DNA of 64,000 bases from the NCBI GenBank assembly GCA_950295325.1, contig OX485807.1, positions 11,559,001 through 11,623,000 on the forward strand. Direction: 5' to 3'. Position numbers and translations under genes: made by a program. Shown piece by piece: positions 23,579 through 36,719 of the stretch. Source of the DNA: Polytrichum commune. Its lineage: Eukaryota > Streptophyta > Polytrichopsida > Polytrichales > Polytrichaceae. Under the pieces are notes generated by a model that was not told the origin of the DNA, made no database searches, and saw nothing but the letters and a program-made list of their open reading frames with translations. Each line of letters begins with the position of its first letter. Position 1 is the stretch's first letter.

Positions 23579-24797
23579 ATGCAGCTCCCTTCTTGCTACA
23601 TCGCGGCAGTCGCATCGACCCCCGGCGTCGTCGGTTGCGTTAGGAGCGGCTTCTTCTCCACCAAGGTCGAGTGCAAAGTTACCCCGGCCAGGCGTGTTGT
23701 GAGGTTGGTGATCAAAGCCGAGGATGCGGCCCTGCACCCGCTCCTATTGGATCTTAGAGGGGCTTGACTGTGACGATCCTGAGGCGCGAAAGCTACTAGT
23801 TCAATGACACCCGACAAGGTCGTCGGCATCGATCAGGTGACCACTTTTGCATTCTCTCATGATTACAAAATTACAAAATTACAAATCGATAACATTGCAT
23901 TCTCTCATGGTTCTGAGCTTCGATGTTTTAACGTAGTTAAAAAAAATCTAGAGCTCCTTCATGTCTCCAGATTTTGGTGTCCCTTGTCGTTTCGCATTTG
24001 TCTCAACATCGCCTTAAGGAGGAAGTATTAGTCGTTAGTGTACAGCACCCCGCATTCTAAAGTCTGGTCATAATGCTGCAATGACACAAGGCAACGATGT
24101 CGCCATCGATCAAGTGATGCCTCATTCTCTCAGAGTTCTGGAATTCGGCCTCTTAACGGTGCAATAGACTTGGATTCCAGGTCCTTCTTGGCTCCAAACT
24201 TCGGTGTTGGTAGTGGTTTCGTGTTTGTCTCGACATCGCCTTATGTAGTAAGATTTAGTAGCTAGTGTATAGCAGTCTGCACTTTAAGTCTGGTCGTAAT
24301 GCTTCAATGAGTACGAGATTCAGTATCTTCCATGTCTGCGTGAATTGTCACATATTCTAATATGTCAGCCATTCCACGGAGCGTTAGCCACACAAAAATA
24401 ACATTTGCGGATAATTGTTAGTCCTCGAACACTTCCATTATTGTTCTCATTAGAGTGAAGTTTCAGATTACACGAGGTATACACTCTTCTATGTAATGTC
24501 CATGACGGGATACGGACATAGGGCAAAGTGATTCTTGAGTTCTGTATACTTTGTCCTTCAGTAGAGTGCTTCCTGTGCTAGTAACCTCCTGCTGATCTCC
24601 TTTTTTGACCTGTTACCTTCCGTCGCTCAAGCCTCATGACGCGTGATAAAGTGGAATTATATATGCTAACTTTCTGGAATATTGTAATGGAACAGGTTCC
24701 CGGAGTTACATACGCTGTGGTGGTGAGGTTCGACAAAGTGAACTACGCTGGAATCTCCACAAACAACTACGCCGTTGACGAGCTTGAGGAGGTCTAA
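23579..24797 (+). pseudogene. psaE pseudogene, copy B
   Basis: Exon 1 homology starts near 23579 and ends at 23837 (IDQ, donor GTGACC). Exon 2 is 24696-24797 and is fully open ([15 protein letters not shown]... ending DELEEV). Exon 1 is broken. The alanine-rich linker after EDAA is largely deleted and the frame is shifted. The PKRGS segment has a TAG in place of Lys, SYW has a TAG in place of Trp, and another frameshift occurs near ACACCCGACAAGG (about 23807). Exon 2 retains the usual acidic C-terminus, which active copy A lacks. Confidence 0.9.
23801..24360 (+). repeat. Tandem duplication of the exon 1 end and intron in the psaE pseudogene (period about 277 bp)
   Basis: The end of exon 1 (AATGACACCCGACAAGG ... 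CATCGATCAG) at 23801 recurs at about 24078 as AATGACACAAGGCAACG ... CATCGATCAAG inside the intron. The following sequence (GTTCTG, CTTCGGTGT, GTCTCGACATCGCCTTA, TAAAGTCTGGTC-AATGC) also repeats. The copy A intron has a matching duplication. Confidence 0.75.
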
Positions 24798-25070
24798 TCT
24801 GAAGTTTTGAAATGCCGGAGACTCACCATCTGCACTCTTTTGGTCTTTCTCTGGTAGTCAAAACCTGCCTGTGTGCCAAAAACTTGATGTGCCTGACCCA
24901 TTGAGTCCCCGCCATAGTGTTCTCTATGCGGTTCGTGATCATGAGAATATTTTGTCCTTCATTCTGAACATATATTTATTCACTACCAATGTCTGAAAAG
25001 TCGGTGGAACGTTTTGCAATGTTGCACTGCTGTCGATGACGAGACCGATGGTTTGTGATGGCATCTAGAC

Positions 25071-27340
25071 TGTGTAATTGTTTCAGTCTACCTCGATTTG
25101 TACTGGCTCAGACACACATGCAAAGTATCTAGTTTTACTTGCTGAAGTGGAAATCCTTTGCACTTCAATGACAATTTGCAACGATACCAAACGTGTAACA
25201 CATGTGGTGGACAAGAATGCTTCTGGAACTTTGTTGTTCCTCATATGACTTCCATTACTCAAGACACTGTCTTTGTTACCCTCTCCTCTATCATGTGGAA
25301 ACGGTGTGGAATTCCTTCTTAATGCTAATTCTTCTCAGGAAAGATGAACAGCTGCCATTCCTCTTCAAGATTACCTCTCGTTTAAGGAAGAAGCGCTGCT
25401 GAATCATGTATGGCAAGCTCCGTGAGTACATGAATTCAGTGACTAGAACACATCGGATACGTACATGAACCTGAATCTTGTCTATTAGATTCGGTGTTTT
25501 GTTATGCGGATCCATGGAAATTGTCTGCCGAGGTGGTTATTCAATGCTACAATCCGATTGGAATTCTATGTATCAATATATCTGGGGGCAGACAAAGACT
25601 AGGAAGACGTTTATGGGTATAGATTGAACGAAAAGGATTTAAGAACATGCCTCCAGGGAAAACAAGCAGGGATTATCGAGGAGGGCAATGCAGTTTGAAT
25701 AGCAAACAGTGCAGATGGAGAAGGCTGTGTGAAGAGCTATTAGGCAATGAAATAATCTAGTTAAAAAATTTATACTTGTTTGATAGACGACTAGTGGAAT
25801 GGTGCGTCAGAGCTTGGCTGGTCATGGATCTTGAAATGTTTTTTCTGGAAACTTGGATTCCATCCCAACCAGGTTTTGTCAGATTACAAGCCCTAGATCA
25901 GGTTCAAACCATTGTTGGCCAGTTGCATATGTTGTGGCGAGTTATCTTCCCGTTACCTTGTAACCACCCCTGTTATGGACCAAAGGTATCCCCGGATCTC
26001 CAAAATGTAAGTGATCGATCACATTGATATCCGTTGCACAATTTGTTTTCGAATGTTGTTATTGAGAACCTTGTTACTTATGTAGACACAAATGTCAATA
26101 GAATATGCAAAATGCCTCTAATCTCAAGAGTCACTATGCTGTTTGATATAATATCAATTACATTCTGCTAAGATGTATTCTTAGGAGGGTAATTTTTGAT
26201 TCAATGATTGGAATTGAATATAATTTTAAAAGATTAGGTGGACTGGAGATCGATCACCGAAATGGAAGATCACCGACTATAGGTCTTTCAATACATAAGT
26301 GATATATGTGATTTCTCCATAATTTTCACAAAACCTAACCATGATTGGTGTAGGAACTTGACAACTGACAAGCATTGGTTCAGGCATCCACATGGTTCTA
26401 AACAAGAGTGTCTTTAGGCTTCCAAGGTTGAAGAACAAGGTTGGGGTTTGTTTATATATGAATCTTCCAACTCTTGTGTTTGTCCATGAAATTCCCGATT
26501 TGATCTTTTGTCACACATCTTGTTAACAAAATGTGGATGAAATTTGAATGTCATTGTGATGTGTTTGAAATGCTTATTTGTGCATGTGTTGATAAGGGCA
26601 TATGAAAAGGAAACCTCATATCTAGTTACGAACCTTCCTTGGAGCAACGGCTTTGTGAGGACCATGGGAGGCGTCATTTGCAATAGTACACATATTGAAA
26701 GTTGTGAACCTAAATGTCTTGCATTCATGGGGTCAATGTAGTATATCTTGGATGGTTATGTGTCTAATAGGAGGATATGAGTTTTGGGTATTGAAATGAG
26801 AACCTTGGAGTATCAGAGTTGTGGCTTGCTAATATGACATTTACGTATATTTGGACAAACCACTTGTCCAAAAAAATAGGGGATGTGCACTTGTGGGGAC
26901 AAAACATCAAACGACAACAACAAAATCAATCACAACTTCAAATGTTTGTTGTTTATGTTTGTTGTCTATTTTTGTCAACCACCATATTTGTGTAGTTTTA
27001 CGATCTAGTATGCGTCATATTGGGAACATATGGGCAGTTGAAATTATCTAGATTCATGGATAAACCCAAAATATACTTAAATCCTAGTTGCTAGGAACAA
27101 GATTTCAATCACATTGTCTTGGCTTCTAGGATTCACATTGGTTTATGCTAGAATGAAGAGTTATTTTTATTCTATTTTATTTTAAAAAAATCCCCTCCCC
27201 GTTGGGTTGGAAAGGCCCTGTTTGCAACCCTTCACTTTCATGTAATGTTTTCTTTAGCAAAAAACGTGCATTTGTCTATGCAACAACATCTTTAATAGTT
27301 GTATTTTGTTGGCATTTATTGGGTCTATGAAAAAGTTGAA
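25071..27340. other. Intergenic, no gene seen
   Basis: Only short open frames without recognisable domains (for example 25776-26027). AT-rich, with no transposon ends that I can define. Confidence 0.35.
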
Positions 27341-28030
27341 AGTGATGTTCTAAGTGCCAAATTACTCATCTTTAACCTTTTGGGACCCCCATATTTGTGT
27401 CAAAGTCTTGTATGAGTTCCCAATATTTTCATTGTGCTTGCAATGATCTTCATATGTATGTTGCTTAACACTATGTGGAAGCTAAGTTGAAACTTAGATT
27501 CTTACCTTCTAGATTGCATCCTCAAAAACATAGTGTTTTCTTATGGTTTGTGAAACACAAAGGCGTGGGGAGGGGGGGGGGGGGTTGTTTCCAAAACATT
27601 GAAAGAAGTGGCTCAATGCCAATATACTCTATATCAACCTTTTGGGGATCCCTATATTTGTTTTAAAGTTCTCCATAATTCAATTCTATTCCTTGTGCAT
27701 ACTACTTGAAATTGCAAGGGAGCTAAGTCGAAGCTTGGAGTTTTTCACCACCATCAAGGTTGAGTTGTTGAAGCCTATAATGCTTGGAAACAAGATTCCA
27801 GCAAGTTTTGAATTAAAGATTGTCTTCTCCATGGTCTTGGGTGAACAAATGGGGGATCTCCAAAATGTTGAAAAAGAGTGTCTAGGTGCCAAAAATCTCC
27901 TTTTCAACATTTTTGGGACCCGCTTATTTGTTCCAAAGTTCTACATAGATTTTCAACATTGTTCCTTACACATGCAATGATCTTTTTGAGATGCTTGCTA
28001 CTTGAACTTATCAATAAAAATCTTCAAAGC
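27340..28030 (+). repeat. Tandem repeat, about 270-bp units
   Basis: Three diverged units share the landmarks CCTTTTGGGACCCCCATATT (about 27378), CCTTTTGGGGATCCCTATA (about 27637) and ATTTTTGGGACCCGCTTATT (about 27909). Each is followed by TTTGT, CAAAGT and a phrase about a short cytosine-poor TTGTGC/ATGCAATGATCTT segment. A poly-G run sits at 27570-27584. Confidence 0.65.
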
Positions 28031-29860
28031 CTTTTTCAATATTTAAAAATAAAACATGTAGACATGTCAACCTTAAATCTTGGAAATTGGACAATTTTCT
28101 AAAATATGTTGTCCATAATACCGAGAGGGGTGTTTTTTTAACCAAGCTTTGACCCCTAAGCATCTAAGAGGCCCAAACTGGGCCTCTCCAAGAAAAATAG
28201 TGTATTTGAGTTACATGTTTTCATTTTTAGTTAATCGTGTCAAAAGTAGGCCTATTTAAAATTATCTTATTCTTCAAGTGCATTATATGAATAAGTTAAA
28301 CACTTTGATTTTACTAAAGATTGAAGTTCAAATATGCAACTTGGATGCCCTTGGATGCAACACAGTCGGTGTATTTTGATCATCAATGTCTAATATGAGT
28401 CATTTTTTATTTTACCCTTGACTTAAGACAATGTATAAAATAAGGTTCAAAACATGAATATATCAAACATGATTTTTGAACTTGGTGAAGCCCGTATAAT
28501 TTGTGTGTATGGCCGTATATTGAGGCCCCATGTCCTTTAAGGGTCAAGAAACATACTAGAAAATATAAAAATATGAAAATGCCTCAGATCCCCAAACCTC
28601 CCAATGTAGTGAACATGAATTCAACATCATGTTTTAAGTTTACAACACAAAAACACCTTCAAGAATTGTGTAGATTTCTAAATGCTTAAAATCGCTCAAG
28701 ATGCATGTTACTTGAATCTACAACAAGGTCCCTTCAAATCAACTAACTTTGCCCCCAATTCACAAATGTTTGAGACCCGGCATCTCAACACCAATATATA
28801 GCACTCCATCGTGACTTGAAATCAACAAAAGCTACATATAGGATGACAAAATAGCATCTTCGAATATCTTGGGTATAGAGTTAGTAGGAGTGTTCAAATT
28901 GATGTTGATTGTGGTCTTCCAGATGTCACATGAATTTCGACAGATATTTTGTGCAGATCAACCCTAGGTGAGGTGTTTAATCCAACGTAGCAATAATGTG
29001 GACACCTATGTTTGAGTGGTATATGGTTAGGTGTGGATACCAAAATGGACACCAACAAGTCACGTGTTTCAAAGAGATTGGACTACATGTTCAAAATATG
29101 TAGCCAATCTTAAGTTCAATAAGTCAACATGGTTTGGGGCACCTACATGACCACTCAATGAGTAGGAGAATCTTTTTTTTGATAATGATAAGATATTCAT
29201 GTGATCTCCAGAAAAACAATGAGGAAATGATTATGGGCGCGATTTGGATCTGCTAACCATTTCGTACTAGGTAATTGCATGTTTTGTGACAGATCACCCA
29301 CTCCATATATACCGCTTCCTAAAATATTTCTTCCCGCTGAGAGGGAATTGTCACATATAAGCATAATATAGGCGTACCTCTCATCCATACTTCATAAAAA
29401 CTTGACTCTCTTCAGTGTGATTCTTTGTAGTTGATTCATATCACACTGTTCAACTAGACTAGTTTCAGGTCTTTGGAGCTAATTATGGTGTCAAATCAAA
29501 TCAATATGTAGGTTCCAAATAACCACATACTATTCCAAGAATTCTATGTTGGATGAATGAGAGGTATGCATGTGTGTGTTACTTCTCTCTCGTAGAGGAT
29601 TATAGTCGAAGATTGATTAACTAAATGCCTGAAAATAAAAATAAACACCCCACCCAAGATTAGATCATTTATGGATTGCAATCTCTCAATCAAAGCATAG
29701 ATGTTTTAATCAAAAATACATAAAAAAATGAAATCGCATAAATGAGCTAGATTCAAATACATGCCATGAATACATTAACACCATAATCATTATATAAGAT
29801 TGTCTCTTTGGTAAGTTTGAGTTCTTATGGATCAAGTACTAGCTCGTGGCTTTAATACTT
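28031..29860. other. Intergenic, dispersed repeats
   Basis: No gene recognised. 28990-29170 resembles 4690-4830 and part of 21260-21310 (TTAGGTGTGGAT..., GGACACCAA..., TGTGTTTCAAA), a dispersed repeat family of unknown type. Confidence 0.4.
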
Positions 29861-30148
29861 GCGGGGGGCTTGTATAAATTATTGTGGAGGCCAAAGAACG
29901 CATTTCCGGTGCCTTTGAGGGGTTACAGTGAGGCTCACGCATTAACTCACCCCGAAGCGCAACTTCGTATGCTTCCACATCGATCTCACAGGGCAGGATC
30001 ACCCAGGACTTTGGAGATAAGCTACATTAGACACGGCTTGCATGCCGACCAAATGCACGAGCTTCATGATACGACACTCCTCGAAAATGTAATGTATTTC
30101 CTAGCCTGATAGTTAGTTTCGAGGCTCGCAAAAACCTCGGCCGGGAAC

Positions 30149-30382
30149 TCACTCGATCGATGAATGATCGTCCATAACTCCATATTTTACTTTCATTATT
30201 TGAGGAGACGGTGGTGCGGCAGTTTGATCCGCTGCAATCGACTTTTGTGTCCGTTTTGACCACTTCGCGATGCATGACGCACATGTGATGATGGCCGGCC
30301 GAATCGAACAACTCTCTTTACTAGAAATGACACTTCCAAACTTCACATTCATCGTTGGCTGTTGGATTGACTCAGGAATCAT
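30149..30382 (-). CDS. Weak open frame in a GC-richer patch, possible retroelement relic
   Basis: 29860-30560 is less AT-rich than its surroundings. The minus-strand frame 30382-30149 contains CASCIAKWSKR, a CxxC pattern followed by a basic stretch that faintly recalls the short zinc-binding segment before integrase in retroelement polyproteins. Downstream frames are broken and I cannot identify an integrase core. It may equally be non-coding. Confidence 0.15.
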   Translation of the reverse strand: MIPESIQQPTMNVKFGSVISSKESCSIRPAIITCASCIAKWSKRTQKSIAADQTAAPPSPQIMKVKYGVMDDHSSIE

Positions 30383-30900
30383 CTCAGCTGGCTGGCTGGC
30401 AACTGTGAATCACACATCTTGTCATTTTAATGTTACAGAGTCGGAGGAGCTGGAATGCAAAAGTTATCATGTGAAGATATTCTTTTCTGTGCATGAGCAC
30501 GTAGGCTCTCGTAGCAAGGGGCGTCACTATTGGAGCGGAGCTAGTATGAACCTAGACTAATATATTATGCATTGTGCACTATTGGAATCTAGTGGATTTG
30601 ATGTCATATCCGTTTGTCAACTTTGTAGTATTCCTAGTTTCCAGTGAGAGGAAGTGTCGTGTTTGTGGCATCGTTGTGCTCAATAAGTTGACATTAACGC
30701 AATCAAAATGCATTAGTGGTGTGAGGACAAAGTCCAATCTCGTTGTAACACATGCCCTTTTCGTGTATGGTCACGATTACAAGTCGAGCTATAAGATATG
30801 TGCACCCGTTGTGGGTAGTGTTGCTAAAATGGACGGAATCTAGGGTTGGTTGCCATCTCACAACCTTGTGTCCATTTAGGTACATAATAAGTGCACATAG

Positions 30901-31683
30901 TCTTTTGGTAAGATGAAATCATAGAAGTGCAAACTCAATTTCATGATTTTACAAACCAATTTAGCAATAGGTTCTACCAATTCCATTGGAATCACAAACC
31001 AAGTTCCTTAGATACACAATTGATTTAACTTGCATGTTTAACCAATTTCACTGCACGTTGTGGATAATTTCAAGATTTGGTACCCATATTCACAACTTCA
31101 CAAAATCAATTTCATGAAGTGAAAACCACACTCCAAACACATTATGTGGCATGCTCGCACAGCCAACACTCTTCCCATAATCAAATCCACGAGATTGCGC
31201 ACTCCAACTACATTATGTTTGAGTTGCTTGCTTCAATGTACAATAATCAAAGACCAAAGAAGCATCGGCATTGCTTGCCTCCGGCTTTACTATAATGAAA
31301 GACCAAAGAAAAATCGACATCAAGGCTAGAGGCTTCTAGGTAAACACAAAACCAAGAGGAACCAGTGATTAATGAGAAAGGCAAAGGATGCGAAACAAGA
31401 AGGCAAGAAGTTGAGCAATTGAGAATAACAAAACCACAGAGTGCGAAAAGATTTATGAAATTGGTTTGGAAGACACATGAAGTCGCTAGAGGCAAACGTC
31501 CACCACTATCATGAAATTCACGTGTGCCACATGGCAAGTTTGTTCAAAAAAATCATGAACTAATTTAGACGGTTCATGAAATTGGTAGAACAGTTTGATA
31601 AACAGTGGTTGGAAGGTTCTTGACCTAGCTTGGAACCTTCATGAAATTGAGTTTGCACTTTTGTGAAGTCATCTTACCAAAGG
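30901..31683. mobile_element. Long terminal-inverted-repeat element (non-autonomous)
   Basis: The left end (CTTTTGGTAAGATG, then AAGTGCAAACTCAATTTCATG) and the right end (CATGAAATTGAGTTTGCACTT, then CATCTTACCAAAG) are inverted copies over about 45 bases, with small differences. The interior has no open frame of note. I could not find a clear target duplication, so the exact edges are uncertain by a few bases. Confidence 0.65.
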
Positions 31684-34600
31684 AGTATCTTATATGACTT
31701 ATCTGTAAGGTGTTGTATTGAGGGGACTGACTAATAACTTACATAAGGCCCAGACACCTTAGCTAGTATACTGTATGGCACTTGACACACTGCCTTTATT
31801 ATTGTTCACTTTGCTGCTCCTCTAGATTCGAAGTTGGGCCCACGAACAGAAGACACGGACCGGGTCTAGTGGTAATGTGGAAGTGGTGATTAAAACGTCC
31901 TCTTCGTTTGAATGGGATATGGTGGACCTTAGAGTTAACCGTGGGGTCTCTAAACTATTCCCAACATGAAGGTCTCTATCTTTTCCAACATCTAGAGCAA
32001 CAACCCATGGTATAGAGTCAAAGACTAGTGTTGTGCGGGTATATCACCTAGACCTACGTACCCGTACTAAGGTTTGTGCACCTATCATGGATGCTATATC
32101 CACAATCGACATAATCTTCATGACATTCGTAGGTTCTAGATGTGAGTTGACAATCAATCTTAAATTTAGTCCATTTTAGGTCCACTGCTCATTATAGGTG
32201 CACATATCTTATGGTGTATCGGTATGTGCAATGGTGTTTGGAAACATGGTGACCTGTATCAATATTTACAAATCCATGTGAAGATTGGAACCAACCGCCA
32301 TCGTAACGGAAGAATATTTGCTCACCAAACTCAAAGAATAAGGTCAGTATCATGTTGATGTGAGTGTGATTTGACAAGCACAAGGGAATTGTTGCATGTG
32401 AGTGTATCGTAAAGGGCTCTCTATCCCAACAAGAATCACCTCTTCTTCCTTCAACTCTGTCGTGTCATGCTCACATTCGCTAAGACCCACTTGTATCCCA
32501 CGTAGAGACTACCATCTGGCATTTGTAACTTGATGAAATGGAACGCCCTCAATAGTATCTCTCATCGATTTGCATTGAACACACATTTGCCCCCATAGCT
32601 TTGTGGTTAATTCATTTCCAGTGAGTCTCACTAGACTAATTTCGGATTTTTGGAACCAATTTCAATATCAAATTATCTAAAATAAGAAAACCCTACCATC
32701 ATACTATTATCTAGCATTTTTTTGTTAGATGAATGAGAAGTACACTCGTACACAACAATTCCCTCTAGCCAATTTGGCATGATTATTTAGCCCTTGCATG
32801 GTGCATATATAGATCCAACTTGAGATTAAAAACAATGACTCTCTTGAACACCTACACCCAATCGTATCCACATTCTCCAAAAACATGAACGTCTCATATT
32901 TCCACTTCCCAATGTATCCATAGGGCAAATGACAGTTTAAACTGTAAACCGCAAAACTTGATTGAATGCCTAGGAGCACATTCTCTAGTCAATGTCAAAA
33001 TTTAGTTGTCATTAATACAATCACCTCCTAGTCCAATGGCTAATCTCGCTCTTAGAATAAGTAACATAGTACATATTTCATATTTTCTTGGGAGGCCCAT
33101 GATTAAATTTGGATACACACATAGCGGCATTTGAAATTACATGTGTTGCAAAATTTGATGTTCATGTCGCCAAATTTCCAAAGATCTTTGCAACATCTTT
33201 ACAAGAAGATGCCTTTTGCATGTTATCAGAGGCAACCACTGTTTGTTGATTGTAATGCACCAAAAACTACACTAAATATGATATTTAGTGTCACCAAATT
33301 TAATTGTCTTGCTCAATACCAATTGTAAACCATGATATAGTGTCAACAACATTAAATGTTAACCCATCATTATTTGTCATTCCTTGTAAAAAAAATTGGG
33401 GGATTATAGATAAACAACATTGCAATTATTGTAACTTACAAAGTGATTTTTTGTCCAAATTTGAATTGTCCATGTCAATATTCATCACAAGTTGACAAGA
33501 GAAGGCAGGGTCCATCATCCATGACAATATTTGTTCACTTATTCATAAGAAGTGTCATCCGAAAAGTTACCATACTGACATTAAATATCATATGACACTA
33601 GATAACATATTTAGTGTACTTCTTAGCTCATTTTAAACCATTGGGTTTTGCTAGTATTCTAAAAGTTAAGTTTGTACCATAAGAATGGGCATTAATCAAA
33701 GAGTTTATAACTATTATGGTAGGAAGCAAGATATTTTGCAATGCATGGGAAATCATTAAATTCCAGATGATTTTCTTTATGAGTATATTTATTTGGTGGC
33801 TAGTATCCTATGGAATTGAAAACACATGCTCAGGAAGTAGCTACCGCTACTCTTCAATTTAGGGATGAAGGAGTGCGGCAAAGGTAAAACCCTCACCTAA
33901 TCCAACTATCCATGTAAGGCTAGGGGTTAGCATTCACCTCGCCGCCGAAGGGGGGGGGTTCCAACTCCAATGTGTGTGTAGCCTCTCGGTTAAGTGTTGT
34001 GATAGTAGCTTTCCGTTCATAACTGATTTATATCTCGTTCATGTGTGGTGAAGTCAGGTTGATCTCCGGCATAACTACTCTGCGTGTTGTATGTAGTAAG
34101 GTAGGAATAATAATCCACGAAACCACCATCATGTTGTTGGACCTAAGGGTTGGAGGTGATGTCCCCAACTCTTGAAGATTGTGCAATATGTTAAATACAT
34201 AGGTTGTCTTATTTCCCGGTCCCATTAAGTTGAATTTTTGTAATCAAACCGTCTTAAATTAATTAACAACCAACAAAATTTATATAATGCCCGTGGATAA
34301 TAAAACCAACCGGGAACTTAAGTCGGAGGGTTAATACTAACCCCCCCCCCCCTCCGGCACCAAAAATCGGAGAGTGTAAGTGTCAATCAACTTTCAAGAG
34401 ACCCGCACAAGGCCTCTAAGGGTTTGGGTTAGGGTGTGCACCAAACAGATAGATGATGATATCATAATTTATGAATTTAGTAATATAGGCTATGTTCAAT
34501 CAACCATGAAATAAGAGGGAAGGTTCAGATGGTGGAACTTAATTACGGTCCCCCTCCCTCCCAATTTGAAGAATTTAATTTAGAAAATGTAAGGATTTAG

Positions 34601-34850
34601 AACTCGCCCAATTCATTAAACAAGTCTAGACGTTATTCCGTCAACTCGAGCAAGGAATAACTAAAAGCCACACACAAAAGGTGTAACCTAGGTTATTTTG
34701 TTAATTAGTCTTAGGTTGCCTTGATCCCAAGGCTGGTGCATCTGCGCTTAAACTATAATAGATTAGGCATTAGCTTAGATAATCACCTGAGGTACTTAAC
34801 ATTTAGGCACAACTTACCGAAAGGATACGACACGATTACCAAATCTCTTC
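31684..34850. other. Intergenic, no gene seen
   Basis: AT-rich with short open frames only. Poly-G (about 33950) and poly-C (about 34341) runs occur without a recognisable element around them. Confidence 0.35.
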
Positions 34851-35260
34851 CATGGGAAGGTCACTTCATTGTCAAGTTGACACCACGTGTGGACAAAGTT
34901 TGCTACCCCTATATTACATGCCATGTATAATTTTAAAATTTATGATATTTTTTCTACATATACATAACCATTGATAGTATCTTTTGTATACTTTTTTGAA
35001 ATTTTTAGTCATCTTTGTTTTTTTTAGTAATTGTTTTAGTTCAATTCTGTGTCATTCTAGTTAGAAATGGTATGTTTTATGAAAAAAACAAATCATCAAA
35101 TTTAGTTACCACTTTTAACTATGTCATAGGTATTGTGTATATCTACTCATGAAAAAAAATTGATAAAATTTTGACCCATTTTGGTGGTGCAACTTACCAA
35201 AAGAAGATTTTTTTTGGCCGCACGTGGTGTTCAACTTGACAATGGAGTGATCTACCCGTG
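34851..35260. mobile_element. hAT-like MITE, copy 1
   Basis: A 410-bp element beginning CATGGGAAGGTCACTTCATT and ending TGGAGTGATCTACCCGTG. The two ends are inverted over about 40 bases, including TTGTCAAGTTGA and CACCACGTG. It is flanked by an exact 8-bp duplication, ATCTCTTC, at 34843-34850 and 35261-35268. An 8-bp duplication with CA-starting ends fits the hAT superfamily. The copy at 36720 is nearly identical, so the family moved recently. No coding capacity. Confidence 0.9.
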
Positions 35261-35399
35261 ATCTCTTCACAAACCAAAACACTCATAAAATTTCATAACA
35301 TCCGGCTTCGGCTTAGGCACCTGCCAAGGCATGGCACCCTTACTAAAGGGCTTGTGCAATACTTTTAGGCTCTCTCGGAGGGGGGTGCCCAAAAGCATT

Positions 35400-36560
35400 A
35401 CAAGGGATATTATTTTATTTTTAAAATTTGACATCTCCAATCCAAGATGAGACAAATAAAAACTACATCTCCTAGAATTTTTATGAAAATTTTCCAAAAA
35501 AATTCAAAATACTTAGCTCATGTACAAAACAACAATTTTAAAAAAATTAAAAAAAATTAAATTTTTTTAACAAGGAAAAGGGGGGATTGAGATTTGTTTT
35601 TGGAAATGACATGTCAGATTCAAGATGCCACATTTCCTTGAAACTTCCATGAACCCTTCCATGGAATTTTCATGAAACATTTAGACAAAAATCTCAACTC
35701 AAAAGCAAATTAAAATATTTAGCTCATGTACAATTCCACAATTGTGGATTTTTTGAGAATTTTTTTTAAAAATTGAACATTACTTGAATTTTTTTTGAAT
35801 AATTAAATGGGTAGGGATAGCACTAGTTTTTTTTGGAAATGAAATATCAGATCCAAGTTGCTACATCTAGCATTCAAAATGAACCCTCCCATAGACTTTT
35901 CATTAAAAAATTAGAAAACAAAATAAAATTTTTTCCAAATGTTTCTAAATGTTTAGCTAATACATAAAGCCACAATTGTGGATTTCTTTTAAATTTCTTT
36001 TGAATCTTGAAGGAGGGGATTGGATTTTTGGGAAAATGACATGTTGGATTTGAGATGCTACATTTAGAAAATAGATGGAATACTCTCACTTAGAAGTTTT
36101 ATGTATAATTCTCAAAAAATGAAATTATTTAGCTCATGTGTAAAGCCACGGTTGTAGACTTTTGGGGAATTTTTGAATTTTTGATTTTTTGAGTTTTTTT
36201 TTAAATTTGTTTAGAATTATGAAGGATGAGGGCTGGTATTCTTTGGAAATGACATGTTGGATGTGAGATGCCACATTAAAAATTATATATATACCTTCTC
36301 CTTTGGAATTTTCATAATAATTTTAAACAAAATTTTAGATTGCCTTTAAAAATTCAAATATGTAGCTCATGTGTAAAGCTACAATTGTAGATTTTTGGGA
36401 GATTTTTTAATTTTTTGAATATGTTTTGATATTTTGTGGATCTTGAAAAGAATGTTGTTGTTTTTTTGGAAAATATCATTGTGGATCCGAGATGCCACAT
36501 TTAATATTCTTAACAATCCTCCTTTCTTAATATTTTTATAAATAAATTCAAAATATATTC
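35400..36560 (+). repeat. Satellite-like tandem repeats, roughly 180-235 bp
   Basis: The phrase TTTAGCTCATGTRYAAA..., then CACAATTGTGGATTTTT, recurs near 35514, 35719, 35953, 36130 and 36363, each followed by GGAAATGACATGT and a phrase like GAT(C/T)CAAGATGCCACATTT. A related diverged copy lies at about 37840-38060. No coding potential. Confidence 0.7.
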
Positions 36561-36719
36561 ATCTTTGAAAGTTTTTTGAAATGTTTTTGAATTGTTGAGG
36601 GAGAGTAGAATCAATTATAATTTTTACCATAAATTTGTGATTGTACGAGTATGAGTGTGAATGTGAATTGAAAAGGTGAGTGTGAAGAAGAAGCCTTGAA
36701 CAAGGAACTTGGAGTGAAC

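Larger units (their letters stand above)
17009..25070. repeat. Segmental duplication unit B (moaC + psaE pseudogene)
   Basis: This is the partner of 1-7340. It carries the same gene order and the same moaC 3' repeats, but it lacks the 3420-3757 MITE, has a longer moaC-psaE spacer, and has a broken psaE. The near-identity to unit A ends around 20190; beyond it, similarity continues at a much lower level to about 25070. Confidence 0.85.
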
